From contig VSND01000004.1 in the NCBI GenBank assembly GCA_009774145.1, positions 57,171 to 121,170 of the forward strand: a stretch of 64,000 bases of DNA. Reading direction: 5' to 3'. This DNA comes from Lachnospiraceae bacterium. GTDB lineage: Bacteria; Bacillota; Clostridia; Lachnospirales; Lachnospiraceae. Within the stretch, counting starts at the first letter, position 1; every line of letters begins with the position of its first letter. The position numbers and the translations under genes are program-made. This document shows, piece after piece, positions 1 through 8,800 of this stretch. The notes beneath the pieces were generated by a model that saw nothing but the letters and a program-made list of their open reading frames with translations, was not told where the DNA came from and ran no database searches.

Positions 1-1
1 C

Positions 2-1393
2 AGACATCTGCTGGGACTGATCAATGACGTTCTGGACATGTCCAAGATCGAGAGCGGAAAGCTGTCTCTGAATCTGAATCAGGTGTCGCTGCATGAGACG
101 ATGGACAGCATTGTCAATATTATAAAGCCTCAGATTGAGTCGAGGAAGCAGCATTTTGATATTTTTATACAGGATATAAAGGCAGAGGAGGTATACTGCG
201 ACAGTGTACGTCTGAATCAGGTGCTGATCAATCTTCTGTCCAATGCGGTGAAATTCACGCCGGAAGAGGGCACGATCAATGTATATCTGGGTCAGGAGGA
301 TTCTCCTCTGGGGGACCATTATGTAAGATGCCATTTCCGGGTCAGGGACAGCGGAATCGGCATGACACCGGAATTCCAGAAAACGATTTTTGATACATTT
401 ACGCGGGAGAAGACTGCTCAGGTGGACAGAACGGAGGGCACGGGTCTGGGAATGGCAATCACGAAATGTATTGTGGACGCCATGGGCGGTACCATTGAAC
501 TCTGGAGCGAGCCGGGCAGCGGAAGTGAATTCCATGTGATTCTGGATTTTGAGAAGGCAGTGTCAAAAATTGAAGACATGGTTCTTCCGCCGTGGAGAAT
601 GCTCGTGGTGGATAACAATATGGATCTGTGTTTAAGCGCAGTATCTTCTCTGAAGGAGATCGGAATCGATGCAGAATGGGCAACTGACGGAAGAACGGCT
701 GTGGATCTGGTCGAGAAACGCCATCAGGAAGTCAGGGACTATGAGATCGTTCTTCTGGACTGGAGGATGCCCGGGATGGATGGGCTTCAGACAGCAAAAG
801 AGATCCGGAAGATTCTCGGAGATGAGACTCCGATTCTGATCATTTCTGCATATGACTGGAGCGATATCGAAAAAGAGGCAGCGGAGGCAGGCATTCATGG
901 TTTTATCTCCAAGCCGCTGTTTAAATCCAATCTGTTTGTGGGACTCAGACGTTATATGCTGAATGAAGCAGTGGATGAAGAACAGGATCTGAAAAAAGAG
1001 GAGACAGAATCCTTTGCGGGTAAACGGATTCTTCTGGCGGAAGATAACGACCTGAACTGGGAGATTGCCGAGGAAATCCTGTCAGAAGCAGGCTTTGAAC
1101 TGGAACGGGCGGAAAACGGCAGGATATGTGTGGAAAAATTCACGGAATCCGAAGAAAAATATTATGACGTGATTCTGATGGATATCCGGATGCCGGTGAT
1201 GAGCGGTTATGATGCGGCAGTGGAGATACGAAAGCTTGGGCGTTCCGATGCCGGGCTGCCGATCATTGCCATGACAGCGGACGCATTCTCGGAAGATATT
1301 GAGCGCTGCAGGCAGTGCGGGATGAATGAGCATGTGTCAAAACCGATTGATGTCGACAGACTGATTCAGCTTCTGAGAAAATATTTAAAATAA
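2..1393 (+). CDS. Hybrid sensor histidine kinase, 3' part (partial)
   Basis: The reading frame is open from base 2, so the gene enters from the left edge and its sensor part is missing. The fragment begins in the end of the HisKA dimerisation helix (HLLGLINDVLDMSKIESGK). It continues with a HATPase domain (N box around NQVLINLLSNAVKF, G1 DSGIGM, G2 GTGLGMAI) and then two receiver domains. Likely phospho-acceptor aspartates are D253 (LLDWRMPG) and D394 (LMDIRMPV) of the fragment, and each receiver has a late lysine (SKP). Known role of the family: multi-step phosphorelay from a sensed signal to a downstream Hpt or regulator protein. The signal cannot be told from what is present. A strong terminator follows. 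Confidence 0.93.
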   Translation, partial: RHLLGLINDVLDMSKIESGKLSLNLNQVSLHETMDSIVNIIKPQIESRKQHFDIFIQDIKAEEVYCDSVRLNQVLINLLSNAVKFTPEEGTINVYLGQEDSPLGDHYVRCHFRVRDSGIGMTPEFQKTIFDTFTREKTAQVDRTEGTGLGMAITKCIVDAMGGTIELWSEPGSGSEFHVILDFEKAVSKIEDMVLPPWRMLVVDNNMDLCLSAVSSLKEIGIDAEWATDGRTAVDLVEKRHQEVRDYEIVLLDWRMPGMDGLQTAKEIRKILGDETPILIISAYDWSDIEKEAAEAGIHGFISKPLFKSNLFVGLRRYMLNEAVDEEQDLKKEETESFAGKRILLAEDNDLNWEIAEEILSEAGFELERAENGRICVEKFTESEEKYYDVILMDIRMPVMSGYDAAVEIRKLGRSDAGLPIIAMTADAFSEDIERCRQCGMNEHVSKPIDVDRLIQLLRKYLK

Positions 1394-1407
1394 ACAGGGC
1401 CGTATTG

Positions 1408-1436
1408 GGCAGCCGGGAATTGCCGGCTGCCTTTTT
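1408..1436 (+). terminator. Intrinsic terminator after the hybrid kinase
   Basis: A perfect 9-bp stem (GGCAGCCGG / CCGGCTGCC) with a six-base loop is followed by five T. It lies 14 bases past the kinase stop codon and separates it from the convergent DtxR-type gene. Confidence 0.85.
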
Positions 1437-1457
1437 GAAGCAAAAGTAAAAAAGCAG

Positions 1458-1817
1458 CTACCTGGGCAGCTGCTTGATCTTTTCAAAGCTTTCATCACTG
1501 ATCACATGCTCCATCCGGCAGGCGTCTTTTTTGGCGATTTCTTCATCCACACCGATGGAGATCAGAAACTGTGTGAGCACAAGGTGCTTTTCATAAATAT
1601 TCAGGGCAATGGCAAGTCCGGCGCCGGTCAGGATCAGATGGCCGTTGTCATCCAGCGCGATGTACCCGTTTTCGCGGAGCCGTTTCATGGCGACGCTGAT
1701 ACTGGGTTTGCTGTAGCCCAGATGGTTTGCCACGTCAATGGAGCGGACGTTGCCCAGCTCTCTGGAGAGGACCAGGATGGCCTCCAGATAATCTTCCGGT
1801 GATTCCTGCATCTTCAT
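1458..1817 (-). CDS. DtxR/MntR-family metal-dependent transcriptional repressor
   Basis: Encodes 119 residues. An N-terminal winged helix (about residues 6-65, with recognition-helix region GYSKPSISVAMKRL) is followed by a short metal-binding and dimerisation region. CRMEH, shortly before the end, has the Cys-x-x-Glu-His spacing of the DtxR primary site, and EDYLEAI supplies N-terminal acidic ligands. There is no SH3-like C-terminal domain, as in MntR. Family role: repression of iron or manganese uptake when the metal is bound. The ATG at 1817 was chosen because a GGGGGA ribosome site sits 9 bases upstream; the frame stays open further upstream, but that part does not look coding. Which metal is sensed, and the target genes, cannot be told from here; no transporter is adjacent. 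Confidence 0.85.
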   Translation of the reverse strand: MKMQESPEDYLEAILVLSRELGNVRSIDVANHLGYSKPSISVAMKRLRENGYIALDDNGHLILTGAGLAIALNIYEKHLVLTQFLISIGVDEEIAKKDACRMEHVISDESFEKIKQLPR

Positions 1818-1860
1818 ATGTAAATTCCCCCTTTGTATTTTGAAGATGTTTGCTGGTATC

Positions 1861-1889
1861 AGAATAACATATGAAATGGGGATTTTCAA
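1861..1889 (-). promoter_or_regulatory. Sigma-70-type promoter of the DtxR-family gene
   Basis: On the minus strand TTGAAA (1884-1889), a 17-base spacer and TATTCT (1861-1866) lie 44 bases upstream of the repressor start. Confidence 0.6.
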
Positions 1890-1935
1890 GAGGGGCCGGG
1901 TGCAAGAATCTACTGTATAAAGAAGGGAACGGGAT

Positions 1936-3267
1936 ATGGGAGCAGAAGAGAGCCGGAAGAATCTGGCGGAGGAAATCTTAAAGCTGGTACGGCTTCGGCT
2001 GCAGAGGAAGCTTCCGGTTCTGGGGGCGGCATTTTCGGTTGCGGGGACAGAATGGACCGAAAGGGCTTCCGGTACGGATGCAGAGATGCTGTACTGGAAT
2101 GCAGATGAGGTCATGGGGCTGTTCAAAGAAAAAAGAAATCAGTTGGAGAGAAGATATCTGCATCTGCTCCTGCACGGCATGTATCTGCACCGGTTTCGGA
2201 GGTACAGCTGCCCGGAGCGGATCTGGTGGCTGGCATGTGATCTGATGACCGAATATCGGATCGACCGGATGCATGTGCCCGGATTTGACTGGCCCATACC
2301 GGCGGACAGAAGCGGCTGTTACCGGAAGATGAAGGAAACGGGAGCGGTATTTTATGAAAAGGCGCTGACAGAATGGCTTCTTAAGCAGGAGGAATCCGGT
2401 CTTAAGGAACTGGAACGGCTGTTTCGAAAGGATAATCATGAGTGGTGGAGGGAAGACGTGGTTCCGGGACAGGAAAGGCCGGGAGAAGGAAAGCAGGAGC
2501 GGGCAGAGAAGACGAAACGGATGTCAGAGGCAGTCCATCGATGGCGGACGGTATTTGAACAGCTGGAGATGAGACAGGAGGAGCACCGGAGGCAGGCGGG
2601 AGGCAGCGCGGGAACCGGAGCGGAGCAGATTGTACTTCAGAAGGAGCAGGGATACGACTATCGGCAGTTTTTAAAGCAGTTTGCGGTGAGCCAGGAGGAA
2701 CTGTCTCTGGATATGGACAGTTTTGATTACATTCCCTATGATTACAGCAGAAGGATGTATGAACGGCTGGTATTTCTGGAACCGCTGGAGTACCGGGAGC
2801 GGAAGAAACTTCAGGAATTTGTCATTGCGATCGATACGTCCGGTTCCTGTTCCGGAGAGATCGTGCGCCGTTTTCTGACGGAGACCTGGGAGATCTTTCA
2901 GGAGAAGGAGAATTTCTTCCGCGACATGCGGATCCATCTGATCCAGTGCGACTGCCTGATACAGGAGCATGTCTGCGTAACCTGCGAAGAAGAGTGGAAG
3001 GATTATCTGGAGCATATGGCCGTGAAAGGGCATGGGGATACGGATTTTACGCCGGTGTTCCGTCTGGTGGACGGGATGGTTGAGAAGGGGGAGGTGAAGC
3101 ATCTGAAAGGACTTCTTTATTTTACAGACGGAGACGGCATCTATCCGGAGAAAAAGCCGGACTACGATACCGCATTTGTATTTTTAAATGAAGAACTGAG
3201 GAAGGGCAGGGCGCCGGACTGGGCGCTGACTCTGACTCTGGATATTGAATTGGAGACGGGAAAATGA
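1936..3267 (+). CDS. VWA-domain protein of the DUF2201 type, partner of MoxR ATPase
   Basis: Encodes 443 residues. The N-terminal half resembles the DUF2201 putative metallopeptidase domain, but the zinc motif reads H76-LLL-H80: leucine replaces the catalytic glutamate of HExxH, so peptidase activity is doubtful. The middle (about 170-230) is charged and low in complexity. The C-terminal VWA domain has a good metal-ion-dependent adhesion site: D300-T-S302-G-S304, a threonine at 369 or 372, and TDG at 397-399. The stop overlaps the next start (ATGA), indicating translational coupling to the MoxR ATPase. Family knowledge: MoxR ATPases and VWA proteins act together as chaperone-like or remodelling pairs (compare E. 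coli yehL/yehP). The client is unknown. Confidence 0.85.
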   Translation: MGAEESRKNLAEEILKLVRLRLQRKLPVLGAAFSVAGTEWTERASGTDAEMLYWNADEVMGLFKEKRNQLERRYLHLLLHGMYLHRFRRYSCPERIWWLACDLMTEYRIDRMHVPGFDWPIPADRSGCYRKMKETGAVFYEKALTEWLLKQEESGLKELERLFRKDNHEWWREDVVPGQERPGEGKQERAEKTKRMSEAVHRWRTVFEQLEMRQEEHRRQAGGSAGTGAEQIVLQKEQGYDYRQFLKQFAVSQEELSLDMDSFDYIPYDYSRRMYERLVFLEPLEYRERKKLQEFVIAIDTSGSCSGEIVRRFLTETWEIFQEKENFFRDMRIHLIQCDCLIQEHVCVTCEEEWKDYLEHMAVKGHGDTDFTPVFRLVDGMVEKGEVKHLKGLLYFTDGDGIYPEKKPDYDTAFVFLNEELRKGRAPDWALTLTLDIELETGK

Positions 3268-4805
3268 ATATAAGAGAGGCAAAGGAAGAGATTATACGTA
3301 CCGTACGTGCGTATACGGCGAAGGATGACAGGGGCTGCGGCCGGATTCCTTCTGTGCGTCAGCGTCCGGTTCTTCTGATCGGTCCGCCGGGGATCGGTAA
3401 AACAGCGATCATGGAACAGGCGGCTGAGGAATGCGGGGTAGGGCTTCTGGCTTATACGATTACGCATCATACGAGACAGAGTGCGGTTGGACTGCCGCAG
3501 CTTGTGACCAGGACGTTTGGGGACCGGGAATATACCATGACGGAATATACCATGAGCGAGATTGTGGGTTCCGTCTACGAATATCAGGAGCGGACCGGAT
3601 ATCGGGAAGGGATCCTGTTCATTGATGAGATCAACTGTGTCTCGGAGACTCTGGCGCCGACCATGCTGCAGTTTCTTCAGTATAAGACCTTTGGAAACCA
3701 CAGAGTACCCGAAGGCTGGGTCATTGTAGCGGCAGGCAATCCACAGGAATACAACCGTTCCGTCCGGGAACTGGATATGGCGGCTCTGGACCGGGTCCGG
3801 CTGCTGAACGTGGAGGCGGATGCGTCGGTCTGGCAGGACTATGCACAGCGGCAGGGCGTGCATCCGGTGATTCTCTCGTATCTTAAGCTGCATCCGGAAC
3901 ATTTTTATCAGGTGACGCTTACGAGGGAACGGCAGGAGTTTGTCACGGCGCGCGGCTGGGAAGACCTGTCCGTGCTGCTTTCGGAATATGAGAGACAGGG
4001 ACTTTCCGTGGACAGAAGTTTCATGGAGGAATTCCTGCGCGTACCGAAGATTGCTTCTGATTTTGCCTCTTATTATCAGCTCTGCCATACGTATGCCGGC
4101 ATGTACCGTATCAGGGAGCTTCTGGAGGACAGACTTACAGAGGAAGAGAAAAAGACGCTGCAGACACAGTTGGGGGAAGCATCCGGAGAGGTACGCTGCA
4201 TCTTCGTCCGCCATCTTCTGTCCGCAGTCTCTGAGCAGATGACGGATTACGGCAGGCGCTGCCGGCATGATAAGAGGGAAAAAGAAGTGCTTGCGCAGTT
4301 CGCTTCTTATATAAGAACAGAGGGAAGGGAACATCCGGAAGGATTTTTCGAACGGCGTTCCCATGCGCTTCAGGTACGAAGGGAAAATGATCTGCTCAAA
4401 CCCTGGGAAGAACAGATGGAGCAGGAAGTGGATGAACGGCTGAAGCTTTTGATCTTCGGGAGCAGGAGACAGGAGTTTTTAAAAGAGCTGGCAGCCTGCA
4501 GAAAAGCGGACGAGGAGAGTCTGCCGTCTGCCGGACTGGGGAAAGAACGGGAACATCTGGAAGCACAGAAGGCAAATCTGACCGGTCTTCTGCACCGGAT
4601 GACGGATTTTATTGCAGGTGCTTTCGGAGAAGATCTGGAGCTTTCCGACTGGATGCATGGAATTCAGAATCATGGCGACTGTAAGCTGACCGATTTTCGG
4701 CGGCCGGAGATGGAAGCATTTCTTGCGCAGACAAATCAGGAGGCAAGACTGAGGAAAAAGGTAGAAGAGATGGAGGTATTATATGAAACTGCTGATCGCA
4801 AGTGA
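3264..4805 (+). CDS. MoxR-family AAA+ ATPase
   Basis: Encodes 513 residues. The Walker A motif is G40-PPGIGK-T47, Walker B is LFIDE with D121/E122, sensor 1 is GNP near residue 158, and an arginine-finger region ALDRVR follows. The C-terminal ~200 residues are helical and charged, with no domain I can name. It starts four bases before the end of the VWA gene and ends inside the start of the phosphodiesterase gene, so the three are likely co-expressed. MoxR proteins use ATP to remodel partner proteins, usually with a VWA adaptor. The arrangement resembles yehL of E. coli, whose neighbourhood also encodes a DUF4132 protein. Two DUF4132-type proteins occur elsewhere in this window, but not beside this pair. 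Confidence 0.9.
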   Translation: MNIREAKEEIIRTVRAYTAKDDRGCGRIPSVRQRPVLLIGPPGIGKTAIMEQAAEECGVGLLAYTITHHTRQSAVGLPQLVTRTFGDREYTMTEYTMSEIVGSVYEYQERTGYREGILFIDEINCVSETLAPTMLQFLQYKTFGNHRVPEGWVIVAAGNPQEYNRSVRELDMAALDRVRLLNVEADASVWQDYAQRQGVHPVILSYLKLHPEHFYQVTLTRERQEFVTARGWEDLSVLLSEYERQGLSVDRSFMEEFLRVPKIASDFASYYQLCHTYAGMYRIRELLEDRLTEEEKKTLQTQLGEASGEVRCIFVRHLLSAVSEQMTDYGRRCRHDKREKEVLAQFASYIRTEGREHPEGFFERRSHALQVRRENDLLKPWEEQMEQEVDERLKLLIFGSRRQEFLKELAACRKADEESLPSAGLGKEREHLEAQKANLTGLLHRMTDFIAGAFGEDLELSDWMHGIQNHGDCKLTDFRRPEMEAFLAQTNQEARLRKKVEEMEVLYETADRK

Positions 4806-5325
4806 TATTCATGGCTCTGCATATTTTTGCAGAAAGCTTCTGGAGGCGTATGAGAGGGAGCAGGCAGAAAAGCTGATCCTGCTGGGAGATATTCTGTACC
4901 ATGGGCCGCGAAATGACCTTCCGAAGGAATATGCGCCCAGGGAAGTGATCCGGATGCTGAATGAAAGAAAGCAGGAGATTCTCTGCGTCCGGGGAAACTG
5001 CGATACGGAAGTGGATCAGATGGTACTGGAATTTCCGGTTCTGGCAGAGTATGGGTTCCTGTATGAACGGGGACGCATGATCTTTCTGACGCACGGGCAT
5101 GTGTTCCACGAAAAGAATCTTCCGATGCTGAAAAAAGGAGATATCCTCCTCCACGGCCATACGCATGTCCCGGTATGCAGGGAACACGAAGACTATATCT
5201 ATATGAATCCGGGTTCCGTATCCATACCAAAGGAGGGAAGCGTGCACAGCTATATAGTATACGAGGACGGGATGTTTTTCTGGAAGGAACTGGAAGGAAA
5301 TGCTTATCTGGAATATCAGTTATAG
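4783..5325 (+). CDS. yfcE: YfcE-like metallophosphodiesterase
   Basis: Encodes 180 residues, full length for the MJ0936/YfcE family. Metal-binding motifs appear in order: DIHG (D8, H10), GDILYHGPRN, GNCD, THGH and GHTH. Members hydrolyse phosphodiester substrates in vitro with manganese; the physiological substrate is unclear. The start overlaps the MoxR gene by 23 bases, and the ribosome site GGAGG lies within that gene. Overlap with the MoxR/VWA unit suggests co-transcription, but a functional link is only inferred. Confidence 0.88.
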   Translation: MKLLIASDIHGSAYFCRKLLEAYEREQAEKLILLGDILYHGPRNDLPKEYAPREVIRMLNERKQEILCVRGNCDTEVDQMVLEFPVLAEYGFLYERGRMIFLTHGHVFHEKNLPMLKKGDILLHGHTHVPVCREHEDYIYMNPGSVSIPKEGSVHSYIVYEDGMFFWKELEGNAYLEYQL

Positions 5326-5414
5326 AGACGGCTCCTGTTCTGCTTTGGACGCCGACAGATATTTGAACAGTAACATGCCGGACGGAAATTGTTTAAAATT
5401 TCACAAAAATTTAA

Positions 5415-5443
5415 TGGAAAACGCAGGAAGAAAAAGGTATACT
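5415..5443 (+). promoter_or_regulatory. Possible promoter of larB
   Basis: A good -10 box TATACT (5438-5443) sits 17 bases after a weak -35 TGGAAA. It is followed by a 28-base leader to the larB start. The -35 is poor, so this is tentative. Confidence 0.4.
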
Positions 5444-5471
5444 GTCTAAAGACATGTAAAGGAGTGATCAT

Positions 5472-6233
5472 ATGGACGTCAATGCAATTTTGAAATGCGT
5501 GAAATCCGGTGAGATAGAGATACAAAAGGCAGAAGAACTGCTGAAGAAGCTTCCTTATGAGGACCTGGGGTATGCGAAGATCGATCATCACAGAAAAGTG
5601 CGCCAGGGCTTTGAAGAGGTTATTTACTGTCAGGGAAAGGAGACCGCGCATCTGGTCGGGATCTGCAGCCGCATGGCAGAGGAACGGATCAATGTGCTTG
5701 GAACCAGAGCTTCCGGGGAGCAGGCGGCGGCAGTGATGGAGGCGGTGCCGGAATTTACCTACGAACCGGTATCCAGACTTCTGAAAGCGGAATTCAGGAA
5801 ACAGGAGCCGATCGGGAAGATCGTGGTCTGCACAGGTGGAACGGCGGATATCCCGGTGGCGGAGGAAGCCGCAGGCGCGGCTGAATTTTTCGGGACAGGT
5901 GTGACCAGACTGTTTGATGTAGGGGTGGCAGGCATTCATCGCCTTTTGAGAAATCTGGATGTATTTGAGCATGTGAACTGCGTGGTTGCCGTGGCAGGCA
6001 TGGAAGGGGCTCTTCCGGGTGTTGTGGCAGGACTTGTGGATGTGCCGGTGATTGCAGTGCCGACCAGCGTAGGGTACGGCGCCAGCTTTGGAGGGCTGTC
6101 TGCTCTTCTGACCATGATCAATTCCTGCGCCAACGGGATTACGGTGGTAAATATTGATAATGGCTATGGGGCCGGTTACGTGGCGACCCAGATCAATCGA
6201 CTGGCGGTGCAGGGATATGAAAAGAATCAGTAA
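5472..6233 (+). CDS. larB: LarB, nickel-pincer cofactor biosynthesis (carboxylase/hydrolase)
   Basis: Encodes 253 residues. The C-terminal half is PurE/AIR-carboxylase-like, with glycine-rich stretches such as VCTGGTADIPVAEEA, VAGMEGALPGVVAGL and VPTSVGYGASFGG, typical of LarB. Known reaction: LarB carboxylates the pyridinium ring of nicotinic acid adenine dinucleotide and hydrolyses the phosphoanhydride. This is the first step towards the nickel-pincer nucleotide used by lactate racemase and relatives. The ribosome site AAAGGAG lies 6 bases upstream of the ATG. larC, larE and larA are not in the window, so the rest of the pathway must be elsewhere or absent. The next gene overlaps by 17 bases. 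Confidence 0.9.
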   Translation: MDVNAILKCVKSGEIEIQKAEELLKKLPYEDLGYAKIDHHRKVRQGFEEVIYCQGKETAHLVGICSRMAEERINVLGTRASGEQAAAVMEAVPEFTYEPVSRLLKAEFRKQEPIGKIVVCTGGTADIPVAEEAAGAAEFFGTGVTRLFDVGVAGIHRLLRNLDVFEHVNCVVAVAGMEGALPGVVAGLVDVPVIAVPTSVGYGASFGGLSALLTMINSCANGITVVNIDNGYGAGYVATQINRLAVQGYEKNQ

Positions 6234-7749
6234 GATCCTGAAGAGCAGGCTGGTTGTTGTAGGGCTTGCCATACTGCTGCAGGCACTGTGGTGGGCGCTT
6301 TTCGTCGGCAGACTGACACAGTATTCTGTATTTATCAACGCGCTTTTCCGTTTTGTCAGCATCGGGATTCTGCTGTATCTGATCCGCAAGGATGAAAATT
6401 CTGCCTATAAGATCGCCTGGATGATCCTGATCATGGGTATTCCGCTGTTTGGCGGAATCCTCTATGTGATGATCGGAAATAAAAAGCCGGGCAAGCGCCT
6501 GGCTGTAAAAATGGCGGCTGTGAAGGCGGAGATGAAGGATTCCATGGCGCAGAACCAGTGGATCCTGAAGGAAATACAGGCGCAGGATCCCACAGCGGCG
6601 GGGAATATCAGATATATTGGTGAGTTTGGTCCGTATCCGGTCTGGAAAAATACGGAAGTCACCTATTATCCGCTGGGAGAACAGATGTTCTCTGCCATGC
6701 TGGAGGATCTGAAAAAAGCAGAGCACTATATTTTCCTGGAATATTTTATCATTCAGGAAGGGCTTATGTGGGACTGGATCCTGGAGATACTCGAACAGAA
6801 GGTAAAAGAGGGAGTGGATGTCCGTCTGATCTACGACGATGTGGGCTGTGTATCCCTTCTTCCGTTTCATTATGCAGGTATGATGGAAGAAAAGGGAATC
6901 AAATGTCTTGCCTTCAACCGGTTTATCCCTGTCGTATCTCTGGTCATGAACAACCGGGATCACAGAAAGATCATGGTCATAGACGGGCATACGGCTTATA
7001 ACGGCGGAATCAATCTGGCAGATGAATACATCAATAAGAAACTCCGGTTCGGACACTGGAAGGATACCGGAGTCCGGATCCACGGCGATGCCGTCTTTAA
7101 TTTTACCCTGATGTTTCTGGAAGTGTGGAATGCGTTCAAGGTGCCGGATCTGGATTACAGTATCTTCAGGCCCCGCAGATGGCATGAAGAACCGTTTGAA
7201 GGAGACGGATATGTAGCGCCGTATGCAGATACGCCTCTGGATAATGAAGCGCTGGGAGAGAACGTCTACATCAATATTCTGAATCAGGCAAAGGATTATG
7301 TGTATATAGCGACGCCGTATCTGCTGATCAGTGACGAGATGGAAAATGCGCTCTGTCTGGCGGCAAAGCGGGGAGTGGATGTCCGGATTCTGATGCCGGG
7401 CATTCCGGATAAGCCCACGGTATTTTTTATGGCAAAATCCTATTACCCGCCGCTTTTGAAGGCAGGGGTGCAGATCTATGAATATACGCCGGGATTTGTG
7501 CATGCGAAATCCTATGTATGTGACGACAGGATCGCAACCGTTGGAACGATCAATATGGACTTTCGAAGCCTGTATCTGCATTTTGAGTGCGGGACCTTTC
7601 TCTATGGGTGTAAAGCCGTGCTGGATGTGAAAAAGGATATGGAGGAATGCTTTCCCCAATGCCATCAGGTCAGTCTGGGAGACTGCAGGCAGGGCCTGAT
7701 TGGGAATCTGCTGACCTCGGTACTCCGGGTGCTGGCGCCGCTGATGTGA
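6217..7749 (+). CDS. cls: Cardiolipin synthase-like phospholipase D protein
   Basis: Encodes 510 residues. Two N-terminal membrane helices (about 10-30 and 40-60, then 70-90) precede two phospholipase D HKD motifs: H249-x-K251-x4-D256 and H429-x-K431-x4-D436. Length and layout match bacterial cardiolipin synthases, which join two phosphatidylglycerol molecules at the membrane. The start at 6217 (MKRISKILKS) was chosen over in-frame upstream ATGs because those would extend 21 residues of unlikely sequence into larB. The ribosome site is weak, which suggests translational coupling to larB. Confidence 0.9.
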   Translation: MKRISKILKSRLVVVGLAILLQALWWALFVGRLTQYSVFINALFRFVSIGILLYLIRKDENSAYKIAWMILIMGIPLFGGILYVMIGNKKPGKRLAVKMAAVKAEMKDSMAQNQWILKEIQAQDPTAAGNIRYIGEFGPYPVWKNTEVTYYPLGEQMFSAMLEDLKKAEHYIFLEYFIIQEGLMWDWILEILEQKVKEGVDVRLIYDDVGCVSLLPFHYAGMMEEKGIKCLAFNRFIPVVSLVMNNRDHRKIMVIDGHTAYNGGINLADEYINKKLRFGHWKDTGVRIHGDAVFNFTLMFLEVWNAFKVPDLDYSIFRPRRWHEEPFEGDGYVAPYADTPLDNEALGENVYINILNQAKDYVYIATPYLLISDEMENALCLAAKRGVDVRILMPGIPDKPTVFFMAKSYYPPLLKAGVQIYEYTPGFVHAKSYVCDDRIATVGTINMDFRSLYLHFECGTFLYGCKAVLDVKKDMEECFPQCHQVSLGDCRQGLIGNLLTSVLRVLAPLM

Positions 7750-7807
7750 TCCCGGGACAGGATCGGAAGCCTTTGGGCGGTATAAGAGGATATAACTGGA
7801 GGATAAG

Positions 7808-8293
7808 ATGAACGTATTATTTTTTCTGACGCCGAAAAGCGAAGTGGCCCATCTGCATGACGACTGGACGCTTCGGCAGGCGATCGAGAAGCTGGAGCGG
7901 AGCGGCTATACGGCAGTTCCGCTGATTGACAGGAAGGGACAGTATATAGGGACCGTAACGGAAGGCGACATTCTGTGGACGCTGAAGAAACGGTACGACA
8001 TGAATCTGAAGACGGCAGAGACCGTATCGGTTCTGACGGTGGAACGCCGGATGAACTTTCATCCGGTATCCATCAATGCGTCCATGGAGGATCTGGTGCA
8101 GATGGCGATGAATCAGAATTATGTACCGGTGATTGACGACAACAGGATCTTTATTGGAATCGTGACAAGAAAGGATATTATCCGGTTCTGTTATGATGGA
8201 TACAGGAATAATAAAACAACACAGGAGGGATGGAACCATGAAACTGGAAGAATTACAAAAAGCAATGATAGCGGCAATGAAAGCGAAGGATAA
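7808..8293 (+). CDS. CBS-domain pair protein
   Basis: Encodes 161 residues. Two CBS motifs cover about residues 10-65 and 80-130 (GYTAVPLIDRKGQYIGTVTE; NYVPVIDDNRIFIGIVTRKD). Such stand-alone CBS pairs bind adenosine nucleotides and act as regulators; the partner is unknown. The tail after residue 135 is hydrophilic, and the last 56 bases overlap the next gene in another frame. The ribosome site GGAGG lies 5 bases before the ATG. Confidence 0.85.
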   Translation: MNVLFFLTPKSEVAHLHDDWTLRQAIEKLERSGYTAVPLIDRKGQYIGTVTEGDILWTLKKRYDMNLKTAETVSVLTVERRMNFHPVSINASMEDLVQMAMNQNYVPVIDDNRIFIGIVTRKDIIRFCYDGYRNNKTTQEGWNHETGRITKSNDSGNESEG

Positions 8294-8675
8294 ACCGAGG
8301 AAAGAATCCATTTCCGCGCTTGTGTCTGCGGTGAAAAAGGCGGGCATTGATGCCGGATGCCGGGAGGATGTTCCGGAAGATATGGTGAATCAGGTCATTT
8401 TAAAGGAGATGAAGACGGTCAGGGAGCAGATCGACACCTGCCCGGCGGACCGGACGGAGCTTCTGGCAGAGTATCAGGCACGCTATGAGGTGATGAATGA
8501 ATTTGCGCCGAAACTGCTGAGTGCGGAGGAGGTAAAGACGATTCTGACAGAAAAATTTGCAGATGTGCTGGCTACGAAGAACAAAGGGACGATCATGAAG
8601 GCGGTCATGGCAAAGCTGAAGGGAAAGGCAGACGGGAAGGTGATCAGCCAGGTGGTGGCAGAGCTGACGAAGTAG
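8238..8675 (+). CDS. yqeY: GatB/YqeY domain protein
   Basis: Encodes 145 residues, the whole length of the YqeY family (MKLEELQKAMIAAMKAKDKP at the start, typical GTIMKAVMAKLKGKADGK near the end). It is related to the tail domain of the GatB amidotransferase subunit; a tRNA-linked role is suspected but unproven for stand-alone members. The start at 8238 is set by the ribosome site AGGAGGG 8 bases upstream. It overlaps the CBS gene. Confidence 0.9.
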   Translation: MKLEELQKAMIAAMKAKDKPRKESISALVSAVKKAGIDAGCREDVPEDMVNQVILKEMKTVREQIDTCPADRTELLAEYQARYEVMNEFAPKLLSAEEVKTILTEKFADVLATKNKGTIMKAVMAKLKGKADGKVISQVVAELTK

Positions 8676-8698
8676 CTGCCTCTTCATGCATATATATA

Positions 8699-8746
8699 AA
8701 ATCTTAAGAAATCTTAGGAAATCTTCCAAGGGCAATATGGTATGAT
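8699..8746 (+). promoter_or_regulatory. Three tandem 10-bp repeats and -10 box before the VanR-like regulator
   Basis: AAATCTTAAG, AAATCTTAGG and AAATCTTCCA follow each other exactly (8699-8708, 8709-8718, 8719-8728), giving the heptamer AAATCTT once per DNA turn. A -10 box TATGAT lies at 8741-8746. No good -35 is present; the third repeat covers that position. Tandem direct repeats at a weak -35 are typical of sites for OmpR/PhoB-type activators, so autoregulation by the downstream response regulator is the likely role (inference). Confidence 0.65.
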
Positions 8747-8800
8747 AACGGTAACCAATATTGCAGCGTCCCCGGGACAGACTGACGGGAAAGGGAGAAG

